Source: Cytobacillus sp. NJ13 (GTDB taxonomy: Bacteria; Bacillota; Bacilli; Bacillales; Cytobacillaceae). From it: a stretch of 64,000 nt of DNA. Shown here piece after piece: positions 30,221-39,413 of the stretch (its first letter is position 1; each line of letters starts with the position of its first letter). The stretch lies in assembly GCA_030348385.1 (NCBI GenBank), contig JAUCFP010000006.1:4987501-5051500 (forward strand), given 5' to 3'. The translations under genes and the position numbers were made by a program. The notes under the pieces are model-generated. The model was not told where the DNA came from and made no database searches. It saw only the letters and a program-made list of their open reading frames with translations.

Positions 30221-30805
30221 TTGAAAAAACTTAATATCAAAACAATGGTTGCCATCGGAATGCTAAGCAGCATCTCTTACGTATTAATGCTGCTCAATTT
30301 CCCAATCCCGCCGTTTCCGCAATTTCTAATGATTGACTTCAGCGATATTCCTGCATTAATCGCAGCGTTAATCTTTGGTCCAGCAGCAGGGATTTTAGTG
30401 GAGCTTATAAAGAATATTCTTGATTACTTCATGACAGGGAGTGCAACAGGAGTACCTGTTGGGCATATTGCAAACTTTGCTGCAGGCATTTTGTTTGTCC
30501 TGCCGACTTATTATGTGTACAGCAAGCTGAAAACAAAAAAGGGCATGACGTTTGGGCTTGTAATCGGCACCATGGTTATGGCTGTCATAATGAGTGTGCT
30601 CAATTACCTTGTAATTCTGCCGGCATATACATTCTTCCTTAACTTCCCTGCAATGTCAGCACCTGAAATGAGAACAATGATTGTGACTGGGATATTGCCA
30701 TTCAATATGTTAAAAGGTTTAATCATTTCAATTGTTTTCATGCTTATTTTTACACGCATGAGAACTTGGGTGGAAAAGCAGGCTGTTATTAAAAGTGCAG
30801 CATAA
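30221..30805 (+). CDS. ribU: Riboflavin ECF transporter substrate-binding protein RibU
   Basis: Energy-coupling-factor S component (194 aa) with six membrane segments. Conserved features are MLLNFPIPPFPQFLMIDFSD near the start and the ILPFNMLKGLIIS block. TTG start with AAGGAG 8 nt upstream. It imports riboflavin together with the shared EcfAAT module, which is not in this window. The FMN riboswitch upstream confirms the substrate. Confidence 0.96.
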   Translation: MKKLNIKTMVAIGMLSSISYVLMLLNFPIPPFPQFLMIDFSDIPALIAALIFGPAAGILVELIKNILDYFMTGSATGVPVGHIANFAAGILFVLPTYYVYSKLKTKKGMTFGLVIGTMVMAVIMSVLNYLVILPAYTFFLNFPAMSAPEMRTMIVTGILPFNMLKGLIISIVFMLIFTRMRTWVEKQAVIKSAA

Positions 30806-30820
30806 TTAATATAAAATCCT

Positions 30821-30855
30821 AAGCAGCGGCAAATGTGTGCCGCTGCTTTTTCTGT
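30821..30855 (+). terminator. Terminator after ribU
   Basis: AAGCAGCGGCA pairs with TGCCGCTGCTT and a T run follows. Confidence 0.92.
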
Positions 30856-30887
30856 TCACTCCATGCAAGCTTGTTAAAAGTTAACAA

Positions 30888-30918
30888 AAAAACTCCCTTT
30901 CATGACGAAAGGGAGCAG
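30888..30918 (-). terminator. Terminator of fer
   Basis: Read on the minus strand, GCTCCCTTTC pairs with GAAAGGGAG and is followed by TTTTTTTG. Confidence 0.85.
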
Positions 30919-30951
30919 CAGCTTAACAAAGGATAAAGTATGGTTGAAGGA

Positions 30952-31227
<276 letters not shown>

Positions 31228-31460
31228 TTAATCGTCCATCAAGATGATGGTAACACATTCCTCACATCTATTGTAAAACTGAATGTTCAACTTTTCAATA
31301 GAAAATGTATTGAGAATGCTTATCACATAAGGGTTTAGGCATAATTTACCCACTAAAAAAATAATAAAAACGGCCTGCCGATTTCTTTCATGATAAAATG
31401 GAAGAAGGAGAACAAGCTTATTAAAACAAGAAAAAAATCTTTGGCCGTAAGGTGAAAAAA

Positions 31461-32519
31461 ATGGAAAGATCTTATTTGAAAACTGTAATAATGTACTGTG
31501 TTAAAGAGTTACAGGGACAAAGAACTATATATTCCATTTTGCATTTGCTGAATGGAAAAAAGTCTTCCCAAACCATCCAAGATGCTCATTTATTTCAACT
31601 AACCCCGCTTTTTCGGACATTTGGAAGTTTAAGCAGAGATGTTCTGGATCATCTTGCACAAGAAATTGTAAGCAGCAGCTGGATGACTGCTACTGATGAA
31701 AAGCATTACATTTTGACTGCAGAGGGTAAGGAAAAGCTGGAAGGGTCTCTTTTAGAATGTCCAATACCGTCTTCATTAAACGGATGGCTGTATCATAGTG
31801 CAGGTGACTTGTTTTGGGAGAGGATTACTCTTTTAATTCAGGTTATATCACATTTAAATAATAACAATGTAAAATACCTCCCTATTCAAAGAAAAAAAGA
31901 TGTTCATGACTGGCTGAAAAATTTTTTGAGAACATCTGGATTTGCCCGCGAGGAAGTAGGGGGTGTGCTGAACAGGGAACTTTGCCAGTGCCTCGAAAGA
32001 CTAAGTGATATTAATCCTGCTGTGCTGACATTGAGGCTGACGGGCTATAACCGTATTGGCCTCACTGCTGTTCAGGCTTCAGAACAGCTGGGAATCAGGC
32101 AGGATTATTACCACCATCAGTTCCTTGGAGCCATTCATCATATTCTTGCAAGCGTAAGAGAAAATGCTGCCGAATATCCGCTTATCGATAAATTAGTGAG
32201 CGGGGCAGGAAATGAAGTTCAGCTAACGTTGTCGGCCCAAAGAACTTACACACTGCTAAAACAGGGACTGGATTTGGATGTTATAGCGAAAGCGAGAAAC
32301 TTGAAAAAAAGCACAATTGAGGATCATGTGGTGGAGGTAGCGTTAAATGACAGCGGCTTTAATATCACACGTTATGTATCGGAGAAGAAACAGAAATTGA
32401 TTCTTCAAGCAGCGAACAGTGCTGATTCATTGCAATTAAAGCAAATACGTCAAATCGTGCCGGAATCCGATTATTTTGAAATCAGATTAGTCATGGCAAA
32501 GCTTGGAGAGGGACAATGA
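31461..32519 (+). CDS. ypbB: HTH-domain protein YpbB
   Basis: 352-aa protein with a helix-turn-helix domain near the C-terminus (DVIAKARNLKKSTIEDHVVE). It matches YpbB, which is always next to recQ/recS in Bacillus. ATG 31461 has AAGGTGA 5 nt upstream; GTG 31452 is a possible earlier start. Its stop overlaps the recQ start by 4 nt. A role with the RecQ helicase is likely from context only. Confidence 0.88.
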   Translation: MERSYLKTVIMYCVKELQGQRTIYSILHLLNGKKSSQTIQDAHLFQLTPLFRTFGSLSRDVLDHLAQEIVSSSWMTATDEKHYILTAEGKEKLEGSLLECPIPSSLNGWLYHSAGDLFWERITLLIQVISHLNNNNVKYLPIQRKKDVHDWLKNFLRTSGFAREEVGGVLNRELCQCLERLSDINPAVLTLRLTGYNRIGLTAVQASEQLGIRQDYYHHQFLGAIHHILASVRENAAEYPLIDKLVSGAGNEVQLTLSAQRTYTLLKQGLDLDVIAKARNLKKSTIEDHVVEVALNDSGFNITRYVSEKKQKLILQAANSADSLQLKQIRQIVPESDYFEIRLVMAKLGEGQ

Positions 32520-34015
32520 GATTAGAAGCGGTATTGCAGAGCAAATTTGGCTATCCTTCCTTCAGACCAGGACAAAAGGAGATCATTGAATCTGTGCTTT
32601 CAGGGAGAAATACTGTTGCCATGCTGCCTACAGGTACAGGGAAATCCCTCTGTTATCAGCTGCCGGGATATATGATTGAAGGCCAGGTGATTATTATATC
32701 TCCTTTGCTGTCCCTGATGCAGGATCAGGCTGAACAGCTTATGATGAATGGGGAAAAAAAAGTAATTGCATTCAATTCTTTTTTAACACGTGCAGAGAAA
32801 AAACAGGCATTGATTCATCTAAATCAATATAAGTTTATCTTTATTTCACCTGAAATGCTTTATTATGAATCAGTACTATCTCAGCTGAAGAAATTGCGCA
32901 TTGCTTTATTTGTTGTGGATGAAGCTCATTGTATCTCCCAATGGGGATATGATTTCAGGCCCGATTATTTAAAGCTTGGCGAAGTCAGAAAAATGATTGG
33001 GAACCCGGTTACACTGGCTTTAACTGCTACAGCTACCCCTGACGTTAAAGCAGATATAAAAAAGTCACTTGGCATACTGGACTGCAGCGAATTTATTTAC
33101 TCCGTTGACCGGCCTAATATTGCATTATCTGTAGAAAAGTTAGAGAATTTCCGTGAAAAAACAGATAGACTTGTGGAGCTTGCTGAAATCCTTCAGGGTC
33201 CTGGAATTATTTATTTTTCCAGCAAAAAAATGGCGGAACAGACAGCTGAGCTGCTTAGGGACAAAGGAGCCAAAAGAGTGATGGCTTACCATGGGGGAAT
33301 GGACCAGGAAAGCCGCATCCTTGTGCAGCAGCAATTTATTCATGGGCAGCTCGATCTTATTTGTGCTACAAGCGCCTTTGGCATGGGGATTAATAAAGAT
33401 AATATCAGGTTTGTAATACACTTTCATATGCCTCTTCAGATTGAATCCTATCTGCAGGAAATTGGGAGAGCAGGGAGAGATGGAAATCAAAGTATAGCCA
33501 TCATGCTCTATGCACCGGGTGATGAGCAGCTTCCCATACAGCTTGCAGAAAGTGAATTGCCTGACAAAGCACAAATTGATTGGATTAGGGAATGGGTAGA
33601 AGAAAACCCAAATGCGATCCTGAATATTGGTCCATTTGAAGAGCAAATTAAGCAGCGTTCCGGTTTAACCGATGTTCAGTGGAGAATATTTAATGACTTT
33701 TTTGAGCGGAAAAGCAAATCTGGACTCGATTACAGAAGGATTCTGCAGGAGATGAAAGGGTATTACGAAGGCAGAATCAAATTGAAAAGGGTTAGCATTG
33801 AGGAAGTATATAAGTGGATACACAAGAAGACATGCCGAAGAGAGAATATACTTTCCTATTTTGATGAGGAAAAAAATGCCTCCGTCCAATCCTGCTGTGA
33901 TATTTGCGGTTTGCAATTTGAAAATTTCACAAGAAATACAAATTCAGATAATCAGGAAAGCCCGCTGTATGATTGGAAAAATCATCTTGAATACCTCCTG
34001 ATTCCAAGTGAGTGA
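32516..34015 (+). CDS. recS: ATP-dependent DNA helicase RecQ-family (RecS)
   Basis: RecQ-family 3'-5' helicase (499 aa). The N-terminal helicase domain has the Walker A LPTGTGKS (residues 37-44), DEAHCISQWGYDFRP (Walker B and RecQ motif near 135) and the C-terminal helicase domain IGRAGRDG near 320. A zinc tetrad CC..C..C near residue 460 is visible (QSCCDICG). It lacks an HRDC domain, like the shorter B. subtilis RecS. Confidence 0.92.
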   Translation: MRLEAVLQSKFGYPSFRPGQKEIIESVLSGRNTVAMLPTGTGKSLCYQLPGYMIEGQVIIISPLLSLMQDQAEQLMMNGEKKVIAFNSFLTRAEKKQALIHLNQYKFIFISPEMLYYESVLSQLKKLRIALFVVDEAHCISQWGYDFRPDYLKLGEVRKMIGNPVTLALTATATPDVKADIKKSLGILDCSEFIYSVDRPNIALSVEKLENFREKTDRLVELAEILQGPGIIYFSSKKMAEQTAELLRDKGAKRVMAYHGGMDQESRILVQQQFIHGQLDLICATSAFGMGINKDNIRFVIHFHMPLQIESYLQEIGRAGRDGNQSIAIMLYAPGDEQLPIQLAESELPDKAQIDWIREWVEENPNAILNIGPFEEQIKQRSGLTDVQWRIFNDFFERKSKSGLDYRRILQEMKGYYEGRIKLKRVSIEEVYKWIHKKTCRRENILSYFDEEKNASVQSCCDICGLQFENFTRNTNSDNQESPLYDWKNHLEYLLIPSE

Positions 34016-34021
34016 ACCAAA

Positions 34022-34645
34022 ATGAGAAAAAGATACGCGGATATCATTAAGGAATTGACAGACAAGGAACTATTATTTCATCTTTATCTTACTCAGGTGC
34101 TTATTTTATCCATTTCTTTGATTCTAAGTATAATATTGTTTAATAGTTTTGAGGAATTCCAAGCTCTTTTTGTATTCGATGATATAAATATTCTGGTAAT
34201 TGGAGCGGCGGCAGGAGCGGCAGTTGTCCTGATTGATATCGTCTTGATGAAGGTTCTTCCAGAAAAATTGTATGATGATGGAGGATTAAATGAGAAAATC
34301 TTTCAGAATCGCAATTTTCTCCATATTGCTTTTATAGCTGCAGTGGTGGCTTTTAGTGAAGAACTTCTTTTCAGGGGAGTTATTCAGACCCATTTCGGCC
34401 TTGCTATCTCAAGTCTTATTTTTGCGCTTGTTCATTATCGGTATCTTTTTAATTGGTTTTTGTTTGTAAATATTATTACATTAAGCTTTTTAATAGGTTA
34501 TATTTATCATATAACTAATAATTTGCTTGTTACGATTGTTATGCATTTTCTGATTGACTTTCTTCTTGGTATTCTTATTCGAAAACGTTACCTGGTAAAA
34601 TCTAAAAGGAAAGCGGAAGAGGAGAATGTAATTAACGATCATTAA
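34022..34645 (+). CDS. ypbD: CPBP (Abi) family membrane protease YpbD
   Basis: CAAX-protease-type membrane protein (207 aa) with several membrane segments. The catalytic EELLFRG motif lies near residue 118, with the partner His in FALVHYRY and the HFLIDF region near the end. Substrate unknown. Six nt after recS, same operon. Confidence 0.9.
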   Translation: MRKRYADIIKELTDKELLFHLYLTQVLILSISLILSIILFNSFEEFQALFVFDDINILVIGAAAGAAVVLIDIVLMKVLPEKLYDDGGLNEKIFQNRNFLHIAFIAAVVAFSEELLFRGVIQTHFGLAISSLIFALVHYRYLFNWFLFVNIITLSFLIGYIYHITNNLLVTIVMHFLIDFLLGILIRKRYLVKSKRKAEEENVINDH

Positions 34646-34700
34646 CAGCAGCATCAAAATATACTTCTTATGATTTTTTTATTACAGGAAGGGATGAAAC

Positions 34701-35429
34701 ATGAATAAAGAAGACCCTTATAGAGATCAAGCCGAAAGACTCCGTAAGAAGATTGACCGAAAACAGGAAACGGAAAATAGCGGGCAAAAATCAGCCTTGC
34801 CGCCACGGAGCCGTGTTCATCATGAAAAAAGAAAAAAGAGTAAGTGGAAGATTAAATACCCTGTTATTCGCCTGCTTGCTTTATTCTTTATCCTTTTGCC
34901 TATCACCATTTTCAGTATTTATCAATATGTAAGTAGTGATAAAAGCATCAATGCCGGGTTAAATGCAGAAATTGAGGAAACCGGTTCTGAAACGGTCGTT
35001 TTTGCCACAAATGATAAAGATAAAGAGACAACTATAGAAGTAAGAGAAGAGCCGGAATCCCAGGAACCTGAGAAACCTGAAAAAGCTGAGGATGCTCAAG
35101 AAACAGAAGATGCCAAAGTCCAGCAGGAAAAACAGGTCCCTCAAAATACCGATGTAGAAGATAAAGGATCTGAACCCAAAAAGCAAGCCCAGCAAACAGC
35201 TCCTGAAACTACAGACTCTTCTAAAACAGCCGGGACAAAGGAACTGGAAGAAATAAAAAAGGAAGGCAAAGTTGTTTACCATACGGTTAAACCAAAGGAA
35301 ACAATTTTTAGAATTGCCATGACTTATTATAAATCCCAGTCGGGAATTGAAAAAATAAAGCAAGCCAATAATTTGCCGTCGAATGAGATACAAACGGGCC
35401 AGGTATTAAAGATTCCGCTTGAACAATAA
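34701..35429 (+). CDS. ypbE: LysM domain protein YpbE
   Basis: Membrane-anchored LysM protein (242 aa). A basic cytosolic head of about 50 residues is followed by one membrane segment (about 55-72), a long acidic Glu/Gln-rich linker and a C-terminal LysM (about 195-242, starting VYHTVKPKETIFRIA). It would hold the wall from the outside of the membrane. No enzyme domain. Confidence 0.88.
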   Translation: MNKEDPYRDQAERLRKKIDRKQETENSGQKSALPPRSRVHHEKRKKSKWKIKYPVIRLLALFFILLPITIFSIYQYVSSDKSINAGLNAEIEETGSETVVFATNDKDKETTIEVREEPESQEPEKPEKAEDAQETEDAKVQQEKQVPQNTDVEDKGSEPKKQAQQTAPETTDSSKTAGTKELEEIKKEGKVVYHTVKPKETIFRIAMTYYKSQSGIEKIKQANNLPSNEIQTGQVLKIPLEQ

Positions 35430-35521
35430 AAGGATCGAAAACAGGTGCGGCAGCCGCCTCTCCTTCTTAGTCATATAATAATGTACAAGCTCATACATTA
35501 TGGAGAAAGGGAGGGAGAGTT

Positions 35522-35980
35522 TTGGAATCGCCGATTAGAATGCTTGACGAACGTACAGACCAGGCTACAAGAAAAATGCTTGAGAAAGTAGTAGAGAGAA
35601 AGCAAAAATTTGATCGATTCAAGTCCTGGCATTTAATTGCCATGTGGGCGACTGTTTTTATTTCTTTTTTATTCTTTTTTTATATTTATAAGAGTGTCAT
35701 GCAGCCTTACTCTTACTCGTTTGCATCCATGTTTTCGGCTTTTGTCAATCAGTCAGCTAATTTCTATTTGCTTGTTTTTACGGTTGGCCTTTATGGACTT
35801 ATGAATCTTCTGAGGGAAAAAAGGGAGAAAGCAGAAAAAGAATATCATGCCCTAAGGTGTGAAATAATTGATAAGAGCAAAGACCTTTGGAAAAAAGAAG
35901 ATGAATGGAAAAATCGCCATACCGTTTTCGAAATGATGAAAAAAAATTATGATATAAATCTTTATCATGAGAATAAATGA
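35522..35980 (+). CDS. ypbF: DUF2663 protein YpbF
   Basis: 152-aa protein with two membrane segments (about 40-58 and 75-95) and a charged C-terminal tail. TTG start with AAAGGGAGG 7 nt upstream. Matches YpbF by position after ypbE and topology. Function unknown. Confidence 0.85.
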   Translation: MESPIRMLDERTDQATRKMLEKVVERKQKFDRFKSWHLIAMWATVFISFLFFFYIYKSVMQPYSYSFASMFSAFVNQSANFYLLVFTVGLYGLMNLLREKREKAEKEYHALRCEIIDKSKDLWKKEDEWKNRHTVFEMMKKNYDINLYHENK

Positions 35981-35992
35981 CACACAGTAAAT

Positions 35993-36027
35993 GGAAAAAG
36001 AAGCAGCCCGTCTGCTTCTTTTTTGTT
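35993..36027. terminator. Terminator between ypbF and cotJC
   Basis: AAGAAGCAG pairs with CTGCTTCTT with flanking T and A-rich sequence; serves convergent genes. Confidence 0.88.
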
Positions 36028-36037
36028 AAGTATAGTG

Positions 36038-36380
36038 TTAAAAGAATTTCTTCTTATCGCGTTCTTCCTTAAGAATTTCCACGGCTTCTCTGAAGCGCTG
36101 GGAATGGATAATCTCTCTTTCTCTTAAAAACCGTAGTCCGTCATTTAAATCCGGGTCATCACTCATATTAATAATCCATTGATAGGTTGCCCTGGCTTTC
36201 TCTTCTGCAGCGATGTCTTCGTATAAGTCTGCTATAGGGTCGCCCTTTGCCTGAATATAAGAAGCTGTCCAAGGCACACCTGCAGCATTATTATAAAACA
36301 GAGCATTATCATGGTTGGCATAATGGGCGTCGAGACCGGCAGCTATCATTTGATCAGGCGTAGCATCCTTTGTTAATTTA
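36038..36380 (-). pseudogene. cotJC: cotJC, 3' fragment (interrupted by mobile element)
   Basis: This encodes the C-terminal two thirds of CotJC, a manganese-catalase-like spore coat protein. The reading frame from the core TAAA continues as LTKDATPDQMIAAG and runs through the conserved KGDPIADLYEDIAAEEKARA region to the KKKFF end. The fragment has no real start (the ATG at 36349 is internal). The 5' part is at 51645-51875, 15.3 kb away. Joining the two at TTTA gives 570 nt (190 codons) with no frame loss, close to the known CotJC length of about 189 aa. The gene is therefore split, not decayed. Confidence 0.95.
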
Positions 36381-36400
36381 CAATTTGTTTATATTCTGCA
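36360..36400. repeat. Recombination junction at the left element end
   Basis: Core TTTA at 36377-36380. The chromosomal side reads TTGTTAA before the core; the element side reads CAATT and then the arm TGTTTATATT (36386-36395). The arm is inverted relative to AATAGAAACA at the other end (9 of 10 pairs). Confidence 0.85.
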
Positions 36401-36452
36401 ACGTCACTTAACGGAATATAAATCGTTGTAAGCTACAAAGGAGCTGGAGAGC

Positions 36453-37958
36453 GTGGAAAAACAAATAACAAATGTCGCTGTTTACGTTCGTAAGTCGAGG
36501 GAGGACGAGGACGAACAAGCTTTGAACCGTCAACAGTCAGTCCTCATTGACCATTGTGAGAAAAACTCTTGGAACTGGGAGCTGTTCAAGGAGGTCGGTT
36601 CCTCTCAAGACCTTGACCGTCCAGAGCTTCAGAATATGCTCGAAAAGGTCAAGCTGTTCCATTATGACGCAATAGTGGTTGCTGACCAAGACCGTCTCTC
36701 CAGAAACGTTGTTCACTTTGGTCAAATAAAAATGATACTAATGAACGCTGGTTGTTTCGTTGTCACTCCGTCAAAGGTCTTTGACTATTCAAAGGACTCG
36801 GACGATATGTTTTCAGACTTTATGTCTGTTATTGCTAAAAGTGAATACCAACAAATTAAAAAGCGTCTGGTCAGAGGGACAAAACAGTCAGCTCGTGAGG
36901 GTAATTATTTAGGGAAAAAGGTTCCTATTGGTTATTCGTACAACAGAGAGACCAAACGACTTGAAAAGAGTGAGGACGCTGAAATAATGAGACGACTCTT
37001 TGAATTATACATGAATGGAATGAGTACAAAAGACATTGCTTTCAAGTTTGAACATGAGGGAGTCATGACCTCTGTCGGTATGAAATGGACTCCAGCGGGA
37101 GTTTCCAGACTATTGAACAATGTTGTTTACGCTGGTCATTCATTATATGGAAAGACAAAACAATATAAAAAGGACGGAAAACGAGTTACGGAAAAGACCA
37201 GTGAGGAGGAACAAATTCTCGTGAAAAATACTCATGAGGGAATTGTCTCCCTTGAGGAGTGGGAACTGGTTCAAACAATTAAAGAAAAGAGGAACTCCAG
37301 ACCTCCGAGTTTGAGACTGGGAAAACACAAATTTTCTGGACTCATTCGCTGTTCAAAATGTGGAGCAATTCATTCCTTTCAAACGTCCAGATATAAACGG
37401 AAAAGAATTTCAAGCTGTCAAACTCGTCACTATAACGAGGACATGACCGAGTATTTTGTTTGTGACAATAAGGGAGCGAACATATCCGAATTTGAAAAAT
37501 TGTTTTACGCTCACTTTTCAGAATACGTTGACCAGCTTGAGAAGTACGTTGAAACAATCAAGGGAGCTGACCTCCCAGAACAGACAGACAACAGAGCTGA
37601 ACAAATTGACTCCAAGAGAAAACAAATTCAAAAGCTGGAGCAACAAGTCAAGAAAACTCAACAAGGGTTCCTCATGGAAATTTTCTCCGAGTCTGAAGCT
37701 CAAGACCAAATTAAACAGCTCAAAGGTCAAATTGCAATGCTTGAGGGTCAAATTGGGGAACTGGAGCAACAAGAGGACTCCTCCGAGGTTGACGCTCTGG
37801 AACAGACCTTGAACAAAATGAAAGCTTTCCTTGAAGGGTCTGACGACATGGACGAGAGAGAAGCAAATGAAATTTTGAGAGAGTTCGTTGACGCAATTGT
37901 TTACACCAAGACCGACAATGACATGAATATAAAAATTATTATGAAAGACCTTCAATGA
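36453..37958 (+). CDS. Large serine recombinase (element excisionase/integrase)
   Basis: 501-aa serine recombinase that should cut and rejoin the two cotJC junctions. The N-terminal resolvase domain (about 1-140) has the catalytic S15 in YVRKSRED and ADQDRLSRN. A recombinase domain follows (about 155-260, GKKVPIGYSYNRE), then a zinc ribbon (CSKCG near 300 with a later Cys pair) and a long coiled coil (about 380-455). GTG start with AAAGGAG about 9 nt upstream. It points into the element, away from the cotJC 3' fragment. Proteins of this class need a directionality factor to excise. Confidence 0.95.
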   Translation: MEKQITNVAVYVRKSREDEDEQALNRQQSVLIDHCEKNSWNWELFKEVGSSQDLDRPELQNMLEKVKLFHYDAIVVADQDRLSRNVVHFGQIKMILMNAGCFVVTPSKVFDYSKDSDDMFSDFMSVIAKSEYQQIKKRLVRGTKQSAREGNYLGKKVPIGYSYNRETKRLEKSEDAEIMRRLFELYMNGMSTKDIAFKFEHEGVMTSVGMKWTPAGVSRLLNNVVYAGHSLYGKTKQYKKDGKRVTEKTSEEEQILVKNTHEGIVSLEEWELVQTIKEKRNSRPPSLRLGKHKFSGLIRCSKCGAIHSFQTSRYKRKRISSCQTRHYNEDMTEYFVCDNKGANISEFEKLFYAHFSEYVDQLEKYVETIKGADLPEQTDNRAEQIDSKRKQIQKLEQQVKKTQQGFLMEIFSESEAQDQIKQLKGQIAMLEGQIGELEQQEDSSEVDALEQTLNKMKAFLEGSDDMDEREANEILREFVDAIVYTKTDNDMNIKIIMKDLQ

Positions 37959-37973
37959 ACTGGAGGTCTTTTC
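37944..37973 (+). terminator. Terminator after the serine recombinase
   Basis: AAAGACCT pairs with AGGTCTTTT around a 12-nt loop, overlapping the last codons. Confidence 0.8.
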
Positions 37974-38038
37974 TATATTCTAAAAAAGGATTTTTACTCT
38001 GTTTTGTTTAATTTTAGTAATGAGAGGAGCTGTTTTTA

Positions 38039-38365
38039 ATGGATTTTATAAGCGGTTTATTTCAGCTATTATATTATTTATTTCAATTTATTGGTTACAT
38101 AACTGGAGCTGTCTTTTTGCTCGTTATGATTTATTTATTATTTATCAGACCTATTATAAAAATTGTAACCGACAAAAGTCATAGACTTTATTGGTTCGGA
38201 CTCATTGCTTTAGTCATTGGAGGACTTGTTGGAGTTCCATTTGGACTGTTTTTAATAGAGAAATTTCTCGGTTCAACAGCTATGTGGATAGGACTTGGAG
38301 TTGTCTTTGTGTTTTTCCTTGTATTAAATCATTTTGTTACCGAGAGAAGTTCTAAAAATATATAA
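38039..38365 (+). CDS. Small membrane protein of the element
   Basis: 108-aa hydrophobic protein with about three membrane segments (about 8-32, 48-70, 80-100) and a short charged end. GAGAGGAG lies upstream of the ATG. Not recognised. It directly precedes the AbiJ-like gene on the same strand, so the two may work together, for example as a membrane partner of a defence gene. Confidence 0.65.
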   Translation: MDFISGLFQLLYYLFQFIGYITGAVFLLVMIYLLFIRPIIKIVTDKSHRLYWFGLIALVIGGLVGVPFGLFLIEKFLGSTAMWIGLGVVFVFFLVLNHFVTERSSKNI

Positions 38366-38469
38366 TTTAGGAGTTTTTTATTGGTGAGTTTTTTGTTTCA
38401 ATAAATGTCATATTATAGAGAAAAATGCAATTTTAGAGTATAATTAGTCAAAAAAGCGAGGAGACAAAT

Positions 38470-39369
38470 TTGGGGATTCTTGACATTTTTTCTAAAAGAA
38501 ATAAACAAAATGATAAATCAATTTTTAAATATGACGAAATACCACAAGCTTTAAGAGTACAAATTGTTCATATTTGGAATGGTGCAATTGGAAGATATGA
38601 CATAGGTGATTACTACTCACCAAGTACGAACAAGGCATGGGACGTTTTGCATGACGGTTTATCTAGGGAATATGGTGTTTATGCTTTAAGTCAAAAAGGA
38701 AATAATAAAAAAGAGCGTTGTATTATGTTTTTACAAGATGAAAAATCGGTGGAAAAAGTTCTTGATATAATAGAACTTTCTTTCAGAGTGATTGATAAAG
38801 CAATAAGACAGACTGAACATCTTTGGAAGGAAATGGGTATCGCTCAACCACCAGACGACGCAATTGAAGAACTGAATAAAAGGTTCCAAGAACACGGTAT
38901 TGGTTATCAGTATCTAAATGGAAAAATAGTCCGTGTTGACTCTGATTACATTTATAAAGAAGCTGTTGAACCAGCTGTCAAGCTTATGTTCGGAGAAGGT
39001 TTTGAAGGAGCTTCAGAGGAGTTCATGAACGCTCACGAACACTTTAAAAAGGGTAACGATAAAGAAGCTGTTACTGAAGCTGAAAAAGCATTTGAAAGTG
39101 TTATGAAAACAATTTGTATAAAAAAGAAATGGGAGTTACCAGCAAAACAAAATGCAAACCTCTTGATTAAAACATTAATGAAAAACCAACTAATTCCTGA
39201 ATGGCTAGAGAATTCAATGTTAGGTCTTCCAACTTTAAGAAATAAATTAACTGCTCATGGACAGGGAGTAAAAAGTGTAAAAATTCCTCGATATAAAGTG
39301 GCATATGCTTTACATTTATGTGCAACAAATATAGTGTTCCTCATTGAAGCATACAAGACCAAGAAATAG
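38470..39369 (+). CDS. AbiJ-NTD4/HEPN-like putative abortive-infection protein
   Basis: 299-aa protein. The N-terminus (MGILDIFSKRN, then EIPQALRVQIVHIWNGAIG) resembles the AbiJ N-terminal domain 4 / STM4504-CBY_0614 family. The C-terminal half is helical and includes RNKLTAHG with R257 and H263, an R-x5-H pair like the HEPN ribonuclease motif. In relatives such proteins stop phage by suicide of the infected cell; here this is inference. TTG start with GAGGAG upstream. Its Asp codons are a mix of GAT and GAC, unlike the GAC-rich neighbours, so it may be later cargo. It has its own terminator. Confidence 0.7.
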   Translation: MGILDIFSKRNKQNDKSIFKYDEIPQALRVQIVHIWNGAIGRYDIGDYYSPSTNKAWDVLHDGLSREYGVYALSQKGNNKKERCIMFLQDEKSVEKVLDIIELSFRVIDKAIRQTEHLWKEMGIAQPPDDAIEELNKRFQEHGIGYQYLNGKIVRVDSDYIYKEAVEPAVKLMFGEGFEGASEEFMNAHEHFKKGNDKEAVTEAEKAFESVMKTICIKKKWELPAKQNANLLIKTLMKNQLIPEWLENSMLGLPTLRNKLTAHGQGVKSVKIPRYKVAYALHLCATNIVFLIEAYKTKK

Positions 39370-39383
39370 AATTATATCCAACA

Positions 39384-39413
39384 GAAAGCTTTCCACAAAG
39401 GAGAGCTTTTTGT
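39384..39413 (+). terminator. Terminator after the AbiJ-like gene
   Basis: AAAGCTTTCC pairs with GGAGAGCTTT and a T run follows. Confidence 0.8.

Noticed and set aside
36038..36349. Independent 103-aa gene
   Set aside because: It is the C-terminal part of CotJC; the ATG is internal and the frame continues upstream to the recombination core.
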